The notes under the pieces are model-generated. The model was not told the DNA's origin. It saw only the letters and a program-made list of their open reading frames with translations, and ran no database searches. A stretch of 64,000 nucleotides of DNA from Pseudomonas sp. GD04019 (GTDB lineage: Bacteria; Pseudomonadota; Gammaproteobacteria; Pseudomonadales; Pseudomonadaceae). Shown piece by piece: positions 31,908 through 42,232 of this stretch. The position numbers and the translations under genes are program-made. The stretch covers positions 62,001 through 126,000 of the forward strand of contig NZ_JAOEEA010000004.1 of the NCBI RefSeq assembly GCF_029837695.1, in the 5' to 3' direction. Each line of letters begins with the position of its first letter. Position 1 is the first letter of the stretch.

Positions 31908-33374
31908 ATGCAGTATCGCGACCTGCGCGACTTCATCCGCGAGCTGGAAAAGCGCGGCGAACTCAAGCGCATCCAGACCCCGGTCTCCCCTGTGCTGGAA
32001 ATGACCGAAATCTGCGACCGCACGCTGCGCCGCGGCGGGCCCGCGCTGCTGTTCGAGAAGCCCGCGGGCTTCGATGTGCCGGTGCTCGGCAACCTGTTCG
32101 GCACGCCCGAGCGCGTGGCGCTGGGCATGGGCGCCGAGGATGTCGGCGAGCTGCGCGAGATCGGCAAGCTGCTGGCCTTCCTCAAGGAGCCGGAGCCGCC
32201 CAAGGGCCTGAAGGATGCCTGGAGCAAGCTGCCGATCTACAAGAAGGTCATCAGCATGGCACCCAAGGTCCTCAAGGACGCGCCCTGCCACGAAGTGATC
32301 GAGGAGGGCGATGCCGTCGACCTCGGCAAGCTGCCGGTGCAGACCTGCTGGCCGGGCGACGTGGCGCCGCTGATCACCTGGGGCCTGACCATCACCAAGG
32401 GGCCCAACAAGGAGCGGCAGAACCTCGGCATCTACCGCCAGCAGGTCATCGGTCGCAACAAGGTGATCATGCGCTGGCTCAGCCACCGCGGCGGCGCCCT
32501 GGACTACCGCGAGTGGTGCCAGAAGTATCCGGACCGTCCCTATCCGGTGGCCGTTGCCCTGGGCGCCGACCCGGCGACCATCCTCGGCGCGGTGACACCG
32601 GTGCCGGATACCCTCTCCGAATACGCTTTCGCAGGACTCTTGCGCGGCCACCGCACCGAGCTGGTCAAGGCCATCGGCTTCGACCTGCAGGTGCCGGCCA
32701 GCGCCGAGATTGTCCTCGAGGGCCACATCTACCCAGGCGAGACGGCGCCGGAAGGCCCCTATGGCGACCACACCGGCTACTACAACGAGGTCGACACTTT
32801 CCCGGTGTTCACCGTCGAGCGCATCACCCGCCGTCGCGAGCCGATCTACCACTCGACCTACACCGGCCGGCCGCCGGATGAGCCGGCAATCCTCGGCGTG
32901 GCGCTGAACGAGGTGTTCGTGCCGATCCTGCAGAAGCAGTTCCCGGAGATCACCGACTTCTACCTGCCGCCGGAAGGCTGTTCCTACCGCATGGCGGTGG
33001 TGACCATGAAGAAGCAGTACCCCGGCCACGCCAAGCGGGTGATGCTCGGCGTCTGGTCCTTCCTGCGCCAGTTTATGTACACCAAGTTCGTCATCGTCAC
33101 CGACGACGATGTGAATGCCCGCGACTGGAACGACGTGATCTGGGCCATCACCACGCGCATGGACCCCAAGCGCGACACGGTGATGATCGACAACACGCCG
33201 ATCGACTACCTCGACTTCGCCTCGCCGGTCTCCGGCCTCGGCTCGAAGATGGGTCTCGACGCCACCCACAAGTGGCCGGGCGAGACCACCCGCGAGTGGG
33301 GCCGGGTGATCGAAAAGGACCCGGCCGTGGTCGCACGTATCGACGACATGTGGAAAGAGCTGGGCATCGACTGA
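31908..33374 (+). CDS. ubiD: 4-hydroxy-3-polyprenylbenzoate decarboxylase
   Basis: A 488-residue prenylated-FMN-dependent decarboxylase in ubiquinone synthesis; it needs the cofactor made by UbiX. Recognisable stretches are [19 protein letters not shown] at the start, the prFMN/Mn2+ site in [18 protein letters not shown], the catalytic-loop [22 protein letters not shown] with its Glu near 290, and the C-terminal dimer helix region. The length matches E. coli UbiD. It starts 109 bases after rho, and its stop adjoins a dispersed palindromic element. Confidence 0.96.
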   Translation: MQYRDLRDFIRELEKRGELKRIQTPVSPVLEMTEICDRTLRRGGPALLFEKPAGFDVPVLGNLFGTPERVALGMGAEDVGELREIGKLLAFLKEPEPPKGLKDAWSKLPIYKKVISMAPKVLKDAPCHEVIEEGDAVDLGKLPVQTCWPGDVAPLITWGLTITKGPNKERQNLGIYRQQVIGRNKVIMRWLSHRGGALDYREWCQKYPDRPYPVAVALGADPATILGAVTPVPDTLSEYAFAGLLRGHRTELVKAIGFDLQVPASAEIVLEGHIYPGETAPEGPYGDHTGYYNEVDTFPVFTVERITRRREPIYHSTYTGRPPDEPAILGVALNEVFVPILQKQFPEITDFYLPPEGCSYRMAVVTMKKQYPGHAKRVMLGVWSFLRQFMYTKFVIVTDDDVNARDWNDVIWAITTRMDPKRDTVMIDNTPIDYLDFASPVSGLGSKMGLDATHKWPGETTREWGRVIEKDPAVVARIDDMWKELGID

Positions 33375-33517
33375 TGAATGCATCATCTGCTGCTGCGCTC
33401 GATTGGGCTGTGTTGAAAGGCCGCTCGGGCTGCTCATTTACGCGATGTAAACTCCGCGCTCTCGCGCCCTTTCGCCTTGCCCACCCTTCGCTCGCGACGC
33501 AGCTGAAGGCATTCACG
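33375..33517. repeat. Dispersed palindromic element, copy A (after ubiD)
   Basis: The core TGTTGAAAGGCCGCTCGGGC is followed by TGCTCATTTACGCGATGTAA and ACTCCGC, then CGCCCTTTCGCCTTG, the same order as copies B and C. Outer arms TGAATGC...GCTGCG and CGCAGCTGAAGGCATTCA pair imperfectly. The copy starts at the ubiD stop and ends just before the next start, filling the whole intergenic space. It is the most diverged copy at its ends. Confidence 0.7.
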
Positions 33518-33519
33518 TC

Positions 33520-34488
33520 ATGAAGGTCACCCTGCAACCCTCCGGCGCGGTGCTCGACGTGCAGGGCGGCGAGCGCATCCTGGATGCCGCGCGGCGCCTG
33601 GGCTACGAGTGCCCGCAGAGCTGCCGCAACGGCAACTGCCATATCTGCGCGGCGTTGCTGGTGGAGGGGCGGGTTCGCCAGGCCGGTACCGAGCTGGACC
33701 ACGGCGAGCTGTTCACCTGCCTGGCCGAGCCGCTGGAAGACTGCGTGCTGCACTGGGACGGCGTGCTCGCCCCGGGCGAGTTGCCGGTGCGCACCTTCGG
33801 CTGCCAGGTGCTCGACCTGGTCGATGTCGGTGGTGATGTTTGTCGCGTGTTGCTGCGCGCGCCGGCGGGGAAGACGCCGCGCTACCACGCCGGCCAGTAC
33901 CTGCTGTTGCAGCGTGACGACGGCGAGTGGTCGGCCTTCTCCCTGGCCTCGGCACCGCACAAGGGCCGTGACCTGGAGCTGCATATCCTCACTCGTGAGG
34001 ACAGCGCCCGCCAGTTGGTGGCGCAGCTGCGCCGCACGCGCCTGGCACGGGTACAGATGCCGTTCGGCGACACCCATTTGGCCGAGTTGCCGGACGGGCC
34101 GCTGGTGCTGCTCGCCGCCGGTACCGGTATGGCGCAGATGCACAGCCTGATCGAGCATTGCCGCACCACCGGCTTCACCCATCCGCTGCACCTGTACTGG
34201 GGCGTGCGTCAGCCGGAGGATTTCTATCAGCTGGACAGCTGGCAGGCCTGGGAGGGCCAGCCCGGCCTGCACTTGCACAAGGTGGTCAGCGACGCCTGTG
34301 GCTGGGAGGGGCGCTGCGGCATGCTGCACGAGGTGGTGTGCCAGGACTTCGTCGATCTCAAGAGCCTGCACGTCTACGCCAGCGGCTCGCCGGGCATGGT
34401 CTACGGCACGCTCGATGCGCTGGTCGAGGCCGGCATGGACGCCCACCAGATGCGCGCCGACGTGTTCGCCTACGCGCCACGGGAATGA
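33520..34488 (+). CDS. 2Fe-2S/FAD NAD(P)H reductase
   Basis: A 322-residue modular electron-transfer protein: an N-terminal plant-type ferredoxin domain (cysteines in CPQSCRNGNCHIC and LFTC, about 35-75), a ferredoxin-reductase FAD domain (about 95-190, YHAGQYLLLQ with SAFSLASAPH in place of the common RxYS) and an NAD(P) domain (LVLLAAGTGMAQMHSLIEH). The order matches the CDP-6-deoxyglucoseen reductase/ascD-like and phenol-hydroxylase reductase types. Its position after ubiD suggests, but does not prove, flavin or quinone metabolism. Confidence 0.82.
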   Translation: MKVTLQPSGAVLDVQGGERILDAARRLGYECPQSCRNGNCHICAALLVEGRVRQAGTELDHGELFTCLAEPLEDCVLHWDGVLAPGELPVRTFGCQVLDLVDVGGDVCRVLLRAPAGKTPRYHAGQYLLLQRDDGEWSAFSLASAPHKGRDLELHILTREDSARQLVAQLRRTRLARVQMPFGDTHLAELPDGPLVLLAAGTGMAQMHSLIEHCRTTGFTHPLHLYWGVRQPEDFYQLDSWQAWEGQPGLHLHKVVSDACGWEGRCGMLHEVVCQDFVDLKSLHVYASGSPGMVYGTLDALVEAGMDAHQMRADVFAYAPRE

Positions 34489-34501
34489 TGACCCGGAAAT
34501 G

Positions 34502-34528
34502 AAAAAGCCGCCCGAGGGCGGCTTTTTT
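34502..34528. terminator. Bidirectional intrinsic terminator
   Basis: AAAAGCCGCCC and GGGCGGCTTTTTT pair between the convergent reductase and quinone oxidoreductase genes. Confidence 0.9.
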
Positions 34529-34541
34529 GTGGCGGCGACTC

Positions 34542-35522
34542 TTACTTCACCTGAACCACGACCTTGCCCACGGCCTTGCGCTGGCCCAGCGCATCGATGG
34601 CGGCGGCACCCTGCGCCAGCGGGAAGGTCTGCGACACCAGCGGCTTGAGCTTGCCCTCGGCATGCCAGGCGAACAGCTGCTCGAAGTTGGCGGCGTTGTC
34701 CTGCGGCTGGCGCTGGGCGAACGAGCCCCAGAACACGCCGACCAGCGACGCGCCCTTGAGCAGCGGCAGGTTGGCCGGCAGGGCCGGAATGCCGCCGCCG
34801 GCGGCGAAGCCGACCACCAGGAAGCGACCGTTCCAGGCGATGGAGCGGAACGCCTCCTCGAACAGCTCGCCACCTACCGGGTCGTAGATCACGTCCACGC
34901 CCTGGCCGCCGGTAAGCTTCTTCACTTCGTCCTTGAGGCTCTGCTCGCTGTAGTTGATCAGGTGGTCGGCGCCAGCGTTGCGCGCCACTTCCAGCTTCTC
35001 GGCCGAGCTCGCCGCGGCGATCACGGTGGCGCCCATGGCCTTGCCGATCTCCACTGCCGCCAGGCCGACGCCGCCGGAAGCGCCCAGCACCAGCAGGATC
35101 TCGCCCTTCTGCAGGTTGGCGCGCTGCTTGAGCGCGTGCATCGAGGTGCCGTAGGTCATGCTGAAAGCGGCGGCGGTGGTCAGCTCCATGGTCTTGGGCA
35201 CCGGCAGCACGTTGTAACCGGGCACCGCCACTTCTTCGGCGAAGCTGCCCCAGCCGGTCAGGGCCATGACCCGGTCGCCGGCCTTGAGGTGGCTGATCTT
35301 CTCGCCGACCGCCTTGACCACACCGGCCGCTTCACCGCCCGGCGCGAAGGGGAAGGGCGGCTTGAACTGGTACTTGCCCTCGATGATCAGGGTGTCGGGG
35401 AAGTTGACGCCGGCGGCATGCACCTCGATCAGCACCTCGTTCTTCTTCGGTTCGGGGCTGGGCAGGTCTTCCAGGACCAGGCTGGAGGCCGGGCCGAAGG
35501 CTTTGCAGAGCAGGGCTTTCAT
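34542..35522 (-). CDS. NADPH:quinone oxidoreductase family protein (zinc-free MDR)
   Basis: A 326-residue medium-chain reductase. The N-terminal GroES-like domain includes VLIEVHAAGVNFPDTLIIEG, and the Rossmann domain includes LVLGASGGVGLAAVEIGKAMGA with NADPH specificity suggested by AAASSAEKLEVA. Zinc-ligand cysteines of alcohol dehydrogenases are absent, fitting the quinone-oxidoreductase branch. ATG 35522 has GAGGAAAG five bases upstream; the longer frame start is rejected. The physiological substrate is not determinable. Confidence 0.87.
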   Translation of the reverse strand: MKALLCKAFGPASSLVLEDLPSPEPKKNEVLIEVHAAGVNFPDTLIIEGKYQFKPPFPFAPGGEAAGVVKAVGEKISHLKAGDRVMALTGWGSFAEEVAVPGYNVLPVPKTMELTTAAAFSMTYGTSMHALKQRANLQKGEILLVLGASGGVGLAAVEIGKAMGATVIAAASSAEKLEVARNAGADHLINYSEQSLKDEVKKLTGGQGVDVIYDPVGGELFEEAFRSIAWNGRFLVVGFAAGGGIPALPANLPLLKGASLVGVFWGSFAQRQPQDNAANFEQLFAWHAEGKLKPLVSQTFPLAQGAAAIDALGQRKAVGKVVVQVK

Positions 35523-35679
35523 CGCACTTTCCTCGGGTTCGTGACTGTCCGGCAGTGTAGGAGGCGCGCCGGAGGGGTCAACGAGCATGCCCGCATCTGA
35601 TGGCGGCCTATAAGCGTCGGGCTTGGGCGCGCGGGCCGCTATGGCTATGCTAGGCGCAATTCGATCCGAGGAATGTCCC

Positions 35680-36087
35680 GTGAAGAAAAGCATCGCTCTG
35701 CTGCTGGCCCTGATCCTGCCGTGCACCGCCCTGGCCAGTGGCGGCGGCGAGGAAGATAACGCCGCGCCCAAGGTCGCCTACGTCAGCCTGGTACCGGCCT
35801 TGGTAGGCAACTTCGGCGCCGGGCCCAAGCTGAAGTTCTTCAAGGCCGATATCGCCCTGCGGGTGACCGGTACCGAGGCCGAGGAGAAGGTCGAGCACCA
35901 CGAGCCGCTGATCCGCAACCAACTGGTGATGCTGTTCGCCCAGCAGACCGAGGCCGGCATGGCCGACGAAGCAGCAAAGGAAAAGTTGCGCCAGGAGGCC
36001 CTGAAGCAGGTGCAGGATGTGTTGAATCAGGAAGAGGGCAAGCCCATCGTCGAGGACCTGCTGTTCAACAACCTGATCATCCAGTAA
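35680..36087 (+). CDS. FliL-like secreted protein
   Basis: A 135-residue protein starting at GTG 35680 with GAGGAA six bases upstream. The N-terminus MKKSIALLLALILPCTALASGGG is a cleavable-looking signal rather than the uncleaved anchor of classical FliL. The rest, VAYVSLVPALVGNFG, FKADIALRV, HHEPLIRNQLVMLFAQQT and IVEDLLFNNLIIQ, follows the FliL domain pattern (stomatin-like flagellar basal-body protein). It lies far from any flagellar operon, so a role in motility is uncertain. Confidence 0.75.
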   Translation: MKKSIALLLALILPCTALASGGGEEDNAAPKVAYVSLVPALVGNFGAGPKLKFFKADIALRVTGTEAEEKVEHHEPLIRNQLVMLFAQQTEAGMADEAAKEKLRQEALKQVQDVLNQEEGKPIVEDLLFNNLIIQ

Positions 36088-36088
36088 G

Positions 36089-37963
36089 TCAGACGGGCGG
36101 CGTCTGGCGCTCACGCCCTTCGCCGGCCATGGCCTCGCTCCACACGCAGGTGCGATTGCGCCCCTCGTGCTTGGCCCGATACAGGGCCTGATCGCTACGC
36201 GCCACCAGTCCGCCCGGTTGTTCCTCGCTGACCGGCTCGGCCACCGCCAGGCCGATGCTCAGGGTCAGGCGGCCCTGCGGGCTGCCCGGGTGGGCGATGG
36301 CCAGCCCGGCGATCAGGTCGTGAACCCGCGCGGCCACATGCTCGCCACCCTCCAGGCCGGTGTTGGCCAGGATGATGGCGAACTCCTCGCCGCCGTAGCG
36401 GCAGGCCACGTCGCCCTCGCGCTGCAAGCTGTTCTGCAGGACCTCGCCGACCTTGCGCAGGGCGTCGTCGCCGGCCAGGTGGCCGAGGTTGTCGTTGAAC
36501 GCCTTGAAGTGGTCGATATCCAGCATCAGCAGGGCCAGCGGTGCGTCGATCCGGCGCAGGCGGCGCCATTCGCTATGCAGCTGCTGGTCGAAGAAGCGCC
36601 GGTTGTAGATGCCGGTCAGGCCGTCCAGCTGCGACAGGCGCTGCAGGCGGGCCTCCAGCTCCAGGCGCTCGCTGTTGTCGCGGGACACGGCGATCAGGTA
36701 TTCGCGCTCGCCCAGTTGCACCAGCTGGGTATTGATCTCCGCCGGCTGGCGGCTGCCGTCGCGGCGGCACAACTCACGCTGGAAGATGCGTGACTGGTTG
36801 TCCTGCTGGGCCGTGCGCACCTCTTCCAGCCAGGCGTGGAAGCCCGGCAGCAACTGTTCGGGTGCCTCGCGCAGGAGCTGGGCGAACTGCTCGGCGCGGT
36901 AGCCGAGGCCGGCGTAGGTGGCCTGGTTCATGTGCAGCAATTCGCGGCTGCGGGTATCGAAGATGAACAGGCCGTCGTGGCTGGAGTCGGTCAGGTCGAG
37001 CACCAGTTGCAGGCGCTCGCGGCTGTCGCGCAGGTGGCGCTCGATCTCTTCGCGGCGGGTGGCTTCCACCTGCAGGTTGCGGTTGCTGCGCTGCAGGGCG
37101 CCGGCGCGCTGGGTGTTTTCCAGCGCCAGGGCCAGGGCTGCCACCAGCAGCAGGCTGATCGCCAGGCCGGCGCCCAGGACCACTTGCGGCAGAGGCGTGG
37201 CCAGGCTCTGCAGAAGCCTGGTGGTGGGGCTCAGCTGCAGGCTGAAGGCGTCGTTGTTGAGCAGGCGCAGCGGCACGTCGCGGGCCATCTGCGGCAGCGT
37301 GCCCGGGCGCTCGCGGGTGTACAGGCTCTGGCCGTTTTCCCGCAGGCGCACGCTGAAGTTCTCGCTGTCGAGCTGGGCGAGCAATTCGTCCATCAACGGC
37401 TCGACGCGGAACACGCCCTGCAGGAAGCCATCGAAGTGCCGATTGGTCTGCTCGTCGCGCAGGTACAGCGGGGTATAGAGCACGAAGCCGCGACCGCCCT
37501 GGACCAGCTGGAAGCTGTTGGAGAAGCGCTGCTCACCGGTCTGCTTGGCCTGCATGGCCAGCGGATAGTTGGGATGATCGGGACTGAGGCGGAAGTTGGC
37601 GGCGGCCTCGTTGCCGCGCAGCGGCAGCAGCCAGCGCATCTGCAGGTCAGGACCGATCCATTGCACCGACTGATAGGCGGCGAAGTCGGTCAGCGCCAGT
37701 TCGGCCTCCTGCTCCCAGTCGTCGCGCGACAGGCGGCCCAGGTTGCTCCACAGGCGGGCGATCCGGTCGAGGCTCTCGACCTCGGTGTGCAGGGTGCTTT
37801 CCAGTTGGCGTGCCAGGCTGCGCGCCTGGTAGTCGACCCGTTCCTCCACGCGCTTCTGCTGGTCGTGCTCCAGCTGGAGCCAGAGCTTCACGCTGGCCAG
37901 GCACAGCGCCAGAAAGAGGAAAGCCAGCGCCAGGCGCGCGGGCCAGACGGGTCGTGCACGCAT
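36089..37963 (-). CDS. Membrane diguanylate cyclase with CHASE-like sensor, PAS and GGDEF domains
   Basis: A 624-residue signalling protein. Helix 1 (about 8-28) and helix 2 (about 253-283) flank a periplasmic CHASE-type domain, followed by a coiled linker, a PAS domain (about 315-435, SHDGLFIFDTRSRELLHMN) and a GGDEF domain (about 450-610) with the active-site motif GGEEF. RxxD (REGD) lies five residues before GGEEF, an intact inhibitory I-site, so c-di-GMP production is probably product-limited. There is no EAL domain. ATG 37963 is preferred because GGAG lies six bases upstream; the first ATG would add 26 residues. The gene is convergent with the FliL-like gene. Confidence 0.9.
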   Translation of the reverse strand: MRARPVWPARLALAFLFLALCLASVKLWLQLEHDQQKRVEERVDYQARSLARQLESTLHTEVESLDRIARLWSNLGRLSRDDWEQEAELALTDFAAYQSVQWIGPDLQMRWLLPLRGNEAAANFRLSPDHPNYPLAMQAKQTGEQRFSNSFQLVQGGRGFVLYTPLYLRDEQTNRHFDGFLQGVFRVEPLMDELLAQLDSENFSVRLRENGQSLYTRERPGTLPQMARDVPLRLLNNDAFSLQLSPTTRLLQSLATPLPQVVLGAGLAISLLLVAALALALENTQRAGALQRSNRNLQVEATRREEIERHLRDSRERLQLVLDLTDSSHDGLFIFDTRSRELLHMNQATYAGLGYRAEQFAQLLREAPEQLLPGFHAWLEEVRTAQQDNQSRIFQRELCRRDGSRQPAEINTQLVQLGEREYLIAVSRDNSERLELEARLQRLSQLDGLTGIYNRRFFDQQLHSEWRRLRRIDAPLALLMLDIDHFKAFNDNLGHLAGDDALRKVGEVLQNSLQREGDVACRYGGEEFAIILANTGLEGGEHVAARVHDLIAGLAIAHPGSPQGRLTLSIGLAVAEPVSEEQPGGLVARSDQALYRAKHEGRNRTCVWSEAMAGEGRERQTPPV

Positions 37964-38013
37964 TATCGGCTCCGCGAGGCTATGCCGTGTGATAGCACAG
38001 CGCTGGTGGGGAC

Positions 38014-38463
38014 TCAACGCATGGCGAGAATGGCCTGCCATTGCGCCGCGCTCACCGGCATCACCGACAGGCGGCTGCCGCGTTGCACCAGGGCCAGTTC
38101 GGCCAGCGCCTGCTGCTCGCGCAGGCTGGCCAGTGGCAGCACGCGCGGGAAGGCCTCGACAAACTCAACGTCGAGGGCGCTCCAGGGATTCTTCTCGGCG
38201 CTGGCCTTGGCATCGAAGTAATGGCTGTTCGGGTCCAGGGCAGTGGGGTCCGGGTAGACCGGGCCGGCGATGCGCGCGATGCCGGCGATGCCCGGTTCCG
38301 GGCAGCTGGAGTGATAGAAGAAGAACTCATCGCCGATCTGCATGCTGCGCATGAAGTTGCGCGCCTGGTAGTTGCGGACCCCATCCCAGCGTGCCCGGCC
38401 GAGTTGTTTCAGGTGCTGAATGGACAGTTCGTCGGGTTCCGATTTCATCAGCCAGTAAGGCAT
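38014..38463 (-). CDS. EVE-domain protein
   Basis: A 149-residue PUA-like EVE domain protein, opening MPYWLMKSEPDELSIQHL with the conserved KSEP, then WDGVRNYQARNFMRSMQIGDEFFFYHSS and GIAGIARI. EVE proteins are related to YTH modified-base readers and are proposed to bind modified DNA or RNA, but this core family has no settled role. ATG 38463 has AGGAG nine bases upstream and gives family length. Confidence 0.9.
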   Translation of the reverse strand: MPYWLMKSEPDELSIQHLKQLGRARWDGVRNYQARNFMRSMQIGDEFFFYHSSCPEPGIAGIARIAGPVYPDPTALDPNSHYFDAKASAEKNPWSALDVEFVEAFPRVLPLASLREQQALAELALVQRGSRLSVMPVSAAQWQAILAMR

Positions 38464-38662
38464 GAACTTTGCTCCTGTCAGCCGGTCTTTGCGCGGGACT
38501 GAAAATCGTTCCCGCGGATGACTGCCGGATGGCGTCAAAAAGTGTGTGGGTCTTCACCGCTTCCTGGCGGCCGATGGCCCAGGCTAGGCGCCGCCGTAAC
38601 GGCCAATAACAACACCGCCACCGGTAGAGAACAGTAGTGTGCCGAAAGGGGGAGGCAACTCG

Positions 38663-38791
38663 ATGAAGCGCAAGCCAGATATATTGTGGGTCCTGGTCAT
38701 TCTATTCAGCCTGGGCATGGTTACCACAGGTTACACCCAGGGTCTGTGGGACCGTCAGGGTGACTCGCCGTCCAGTCAGATTCAGCAATGA
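38663..38791 (+). CDS. 42-residue single-helix membrane protein
   Basis: ATG 38663 follows a strong GGGGGAGG site and encodes MKRKPDILWVLVILFSLGMV plus a further 22 residues ending SQIQQ. A basic start and one hydrophobic helix (about 8-24) predict a small inner-membrane protein with a polar C-terminus outside. It lies alone between the EVE gene and ygfA. The good ribosome site and helix support a real gene; function unknown. Confidence 0.65.
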   Translation: MKRKPDILWVLVILFSLGMVTTGYTQGLWDRQGDSPSSQIQQ

Positions 38792-38824
38792 CCCACTGAC
38801 ATCGCCGCAGGGAGCGCGGCGGTC

Positions 38825-39424
38825 TCAGCCATGCCAGCGGCGGTCGGTCACTACCGCGCCGAGGCGAATATCCCAGCTGGCCAGGGCCAGCCTGTCCACC
38901 TGCTGACATTCATGCGCCACTCCTAAAAGCGTCGGCTTGTGCCAATTTTTGCGCAGTTGCCGATAGGCCAGGCTGCGGTCGTAGAAACCGCCGCCCATGC
39001 CCAGGCGCCCGCCGTACAGATCAAAGCCCACCAGCGGCAGCAGCACCAGGTCCAGTGCCCAGACCTTGCGCTGACGTGCGCGCCGGGCCGGTGGTTCCTC
39101 GATGCGGAAGCGATTGCGTGCCAGCGCCTCGTGCGCGCGCACGCGCTGGAAGTTCATCCTGGTGCGTGGCCAGTCGCTGAGCACCGGCAGGTAGGTCGCC
39201 TTGCCCCGGCGCTGGGCCTCACGCAGCAAAGGGCGCGGGTCGATCTCGCCATCGTTGGGCAGGTACAGGGCGATGTGGCGGGCGCGGCGGAACAGCGGAT
39301 GCTGGGCCAGTTGCCGGTACAGCGCGCGGGCGGCGCGCTGCTGTTGCTGGGGGGAGAGGTTGCGGCGAGCCTGGCGGAGCTGGCGGCGTAGCGCCGCGCG
39401 GGATAGATCACCAGCCAGGATCAT
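38825..39424 (-). CDS. ygfA: 5-formyltetrahydrofolate cyclo-ligase
   Basis: A 199-residue ATP-dependent enzyme converting 5-formyl-THF to 5,10-methenyl-THF, recycling a folate form produced partly by serine hydroxymethyltransferase. [13 protein letters not shown] at the start, the ATP-binding [13 protein letters not shown] and the C-terminal signature [20 protein letters not shown] are present. ATG 39424 gives family length. It lies just downstream of the 6S RNA gene on the same strand, the classic ssrS-ygfA arrangement, so its mRNA probably starts as the 6S precursor. Confidence 0.93.
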   Translation of the reverse strand: MILAGDLSRAALRRQLRQARRNLSPQQQQRAARALYRQLAQHPLFRRARHIALYLPNDGEIDPRPLLREAQRRGKATYLPVLSDWPRTRMNFQRVRAHEALARNRFRIEEPPARRARQRKVWALDLVLLPLVGFDLYGGRLGMGGGFYDRSLAYRQLRKNWHKPTLLGVAHECQQVDRLALASWDIRLGAVVTDRRWHG

Positions 39425-39432
39425 GGAATTCT

Positions 39433-39612
39433 GGACTCCCCGGTCATGCCGCTGTCGGGTTAGCCCTTGAACCCGAAAGTTCAAGGTGGAGATTGCAGGA
39501 GGCGTTAAGGCTTTCCGTCAGGCGGACATGCACACCGGCCCCGCTGGCAACCCCCGTGGTTGTGCGTATCGGCTCAGGGACATCACCGACTGGCCAACAC
39601 ACCAGGGAGCTC
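39433..39612 (-). ncRNA. ssrS: 6S RNA
   Basis: Read on the minus strand, this 180-base tract contains GGCCAGTCGGTGATGTCCC, CTGAGCCGATA, GCCTTAACGC, CACCTTGAAC, GGGTTCAAGGGCTAA and GCGGCATG, the order of conserved blocks in gammaproteobacterial 6S RNA. The 5' GAGCTCCCTGGTG and 3' ACCGGGGAGTCC ends pair into the closing stem. 6S mimics an open promoter and sequesters housekeeping RNA polymerase in stationary phase. Location between zapA and ygfA is the conserved one. Ends are set by the -10 box and closing stem, so they may be off by a few bases. Confidence 0.93.
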
Positions 39613-39618
39613 GGGGCG

Positions 39619-39624
39619 AGTATA
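39619..39624 (-). promoter_or_regulatory. -10 element of the 6S RNA promoter
   Basis: TATACT on the minus strand lies six bases before the predicted 6S 5' end, just past the zapA stop. The intervening CGCCCC is a GC-rich discriminator of the type seen in stringently controlled stable-RNA promoters. Confidence 0.65.
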
Positions 39625-39645
39625 CCCCATTCGACCGCTCTGCAA

Positions 39646-39960
39646 TCAGAGTGTCTGGCCATCCGGATCGGCGGCCAGGGCGGTGTCGACCCGATCCAGC
39701 AGGTCGCGCACGCGCTCGCGGGTGGAGTTGGCTTCCTGATCCAGGCGCTGCTGCTTGTGCAGCAGATCATGGGTGATGTTCAGCGCGGCCATCACCGCGA
39801 TGCGGTCGGCGCCTATGACTTTGCCGCCGGAGCGGATCTCGCGCATCTTGCCGTCCAGGTAGCGCGCGGCGCTCTCCAGGTTGGCGCGTTCGTCCGCCGG
39901 GCAGGCGATGCAATATTCCTTGTCGAGAATATGCACGGTTACGGTGTTCGACTGGGTCAT
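39646..39960 (-). CDS. zapA: Cell division protein ZapA
   Basis: A 104-residue FtsZ-ring stabiliser. The N-terminal globular part has [30 protein letters not shown], and the C-terminal half is a coiled-coil tetramerisation helix ([21 protein letters not shown]). ZapA cross-links FtsZ filaments at midcell. Its start overlaps the end of the upstream coiled-coil gene by 4 bases (ATGA), so the two are translationally coupled. The downstream 6S gene follows immediately. Confidence 0.95.
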   Translation of the reverse strand: MTQSNTVTVHILDKEYCIACPADERANLESAARYLDGKMREIRSGGKVIGADRIAVMAALNITHDLLHKQQRLDQEANSTRERVRDLLDRVDTALAADPDGQTL

Positions 39961-40175
39961 GAATCCTGCTCCAGGGCTTTCAGGCGCGAAATCATCGCTT
40001 CGACCTTGTGCCGGGCCATTTCGTTCTTTTCGATCAGATGGGCGCGTTCCTCGCGCCAGGCCTTCTCACTGGCCAGCAGGGAGCGATTCTGCGTCTTCAG
40101 CTGCTCGACGCGCTGGATCAGCAGTTCCAGCTTGCGTGTGAGGGCTTGCAGTTCGGCGTCTTCCATCGGCTCCAT
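39957..40175 (-). CDS. ZapB-like small coiled-coil protein (TIGR02449 type)
   Basis: A 72-residue, almost wholly helical protein: [21 protein letters not shown], then [20 protein letters not shown] and [15 protein letters not shown], with heptad leucines throughout. The family is found next to zapA in Pseudomonas and resembles ZapB, the ZapA-binding division protein; coupling by a 4-base overlap supports a joint role. An internal ATG at codon 4 is an alternative start. Confidence 0.8.
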   Translation of the reverse strand: MEPMEDAELQALTRKLELLIQRVEQLKTQNRSLLASEKAWREERAHLIEKNEMARHKVEAMISRLKALEQDS

Positions 40176-40323
40176 ACCTGGGCAGTTATCTCGGCACTAT
40201 AAAGGATTGCGGGGAGGGGGCGGCAAGCGCTGCGCGGCAACGAGGCGGTGGAAACCCTGGCGCGCAGGCCCTAGGATACGAGCCTTCTATTCTAGAGATT
40301 GCGCGATTCAGCGCCTAGTTGCC

Positions 40324-40878
40324 ATGTCCATTTCGAATTCTCCCTACGCCGCCTTCGCCGCCCTCCTGGCGAGCACTGGCAAACCCGTTTCCCCTGCCGA
40401 ACTGCACGGCCTGCTGCTCGGGCGCAGCTGCGCCGGTGCCGGCTTCGAGGCCGATGCCTGGATCGCCGATGCCGTCGAGCTGCTCGGCGCCGAGCCGGCC
40501 GACAACGTGCGCCAGGCCCTGGTCGGCCTGCAGGAGATGGTCAAGGGCGAGCTGGGTGGCAGCGACGTCACCGTGGTCCTGCTGCTGCCCGGCGACGATG
40601 CGCCGCTGGGCGAGCGTGCCAAGGCCCTCGCCCAGTGGTGCCAGGGCTTCCTCGACGGTTTCGGCATGATCTTGGGCAACGCCGCGTTGAGCGCCGAGGC
40701 CATGGAAGTGCTGCAGGATCTTTCCGCCATCGCCCAGGTGCAGAGCGCGCTGGAGGAATCCGAGGACGGCGAAAGTGACTATATGGAAGTAATGGAATAC
40801 CTGCGCGTGGCCCCGCTGCTGTTGTTCGCCGAGTGCGGCAAGGCCGCGGCGCCCGCCCCCAAACCTTCTCTGCACTGA
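40324..40878 (+). CDS. ygfB: YgfB/UPF0149 family protein
   Basis: A 184-residue helical protein beginning [20 protein letters not shown] with [14 protein letters not shown], the family hallmark, and an acidic C-terminal half ([18 protein letters not shown]). ATG 40324 gives the normal length; the open frame upstream runs through other genes and is not used. In P. aeruginosa YgfB has been linked to repression of the AmpDh3 amidase gene and thereby beta-lactam response. It is divergent from the zapA cluster and nine bases upstream of pepP. Confidence 0.9.
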   Translation: MSISNSPYAAFAALLASTGKPVSPAELHGLLLGRSCAGAGFEADAWIADAVELLGAEPADNVRQALVGLQEMVKGELGGSDVTVVLLLPGDDAPLGERAKALAQWCQGFLDGFGMILGNAALSAEAMEVLQDLSAIAQVQSALEESEDGESDYMEVMEYLRVAPLLLFAECGKAAAPAPKPSLH

Positions 40879-40887
40879 GGTTCAGTC

Positions 40888-42222
<1,335 letters not shown>

Positions 42223-42232
42223 GTTGAGTCCT

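Noticed and set aside
39493..40323. Long N-terminal extension of ygfB
   Set aside because: The upstream part overlaps zapA, its neighbour and the 6S RNA region on the other strand, and lacks family similarity; ATG 40324 gives normal length.
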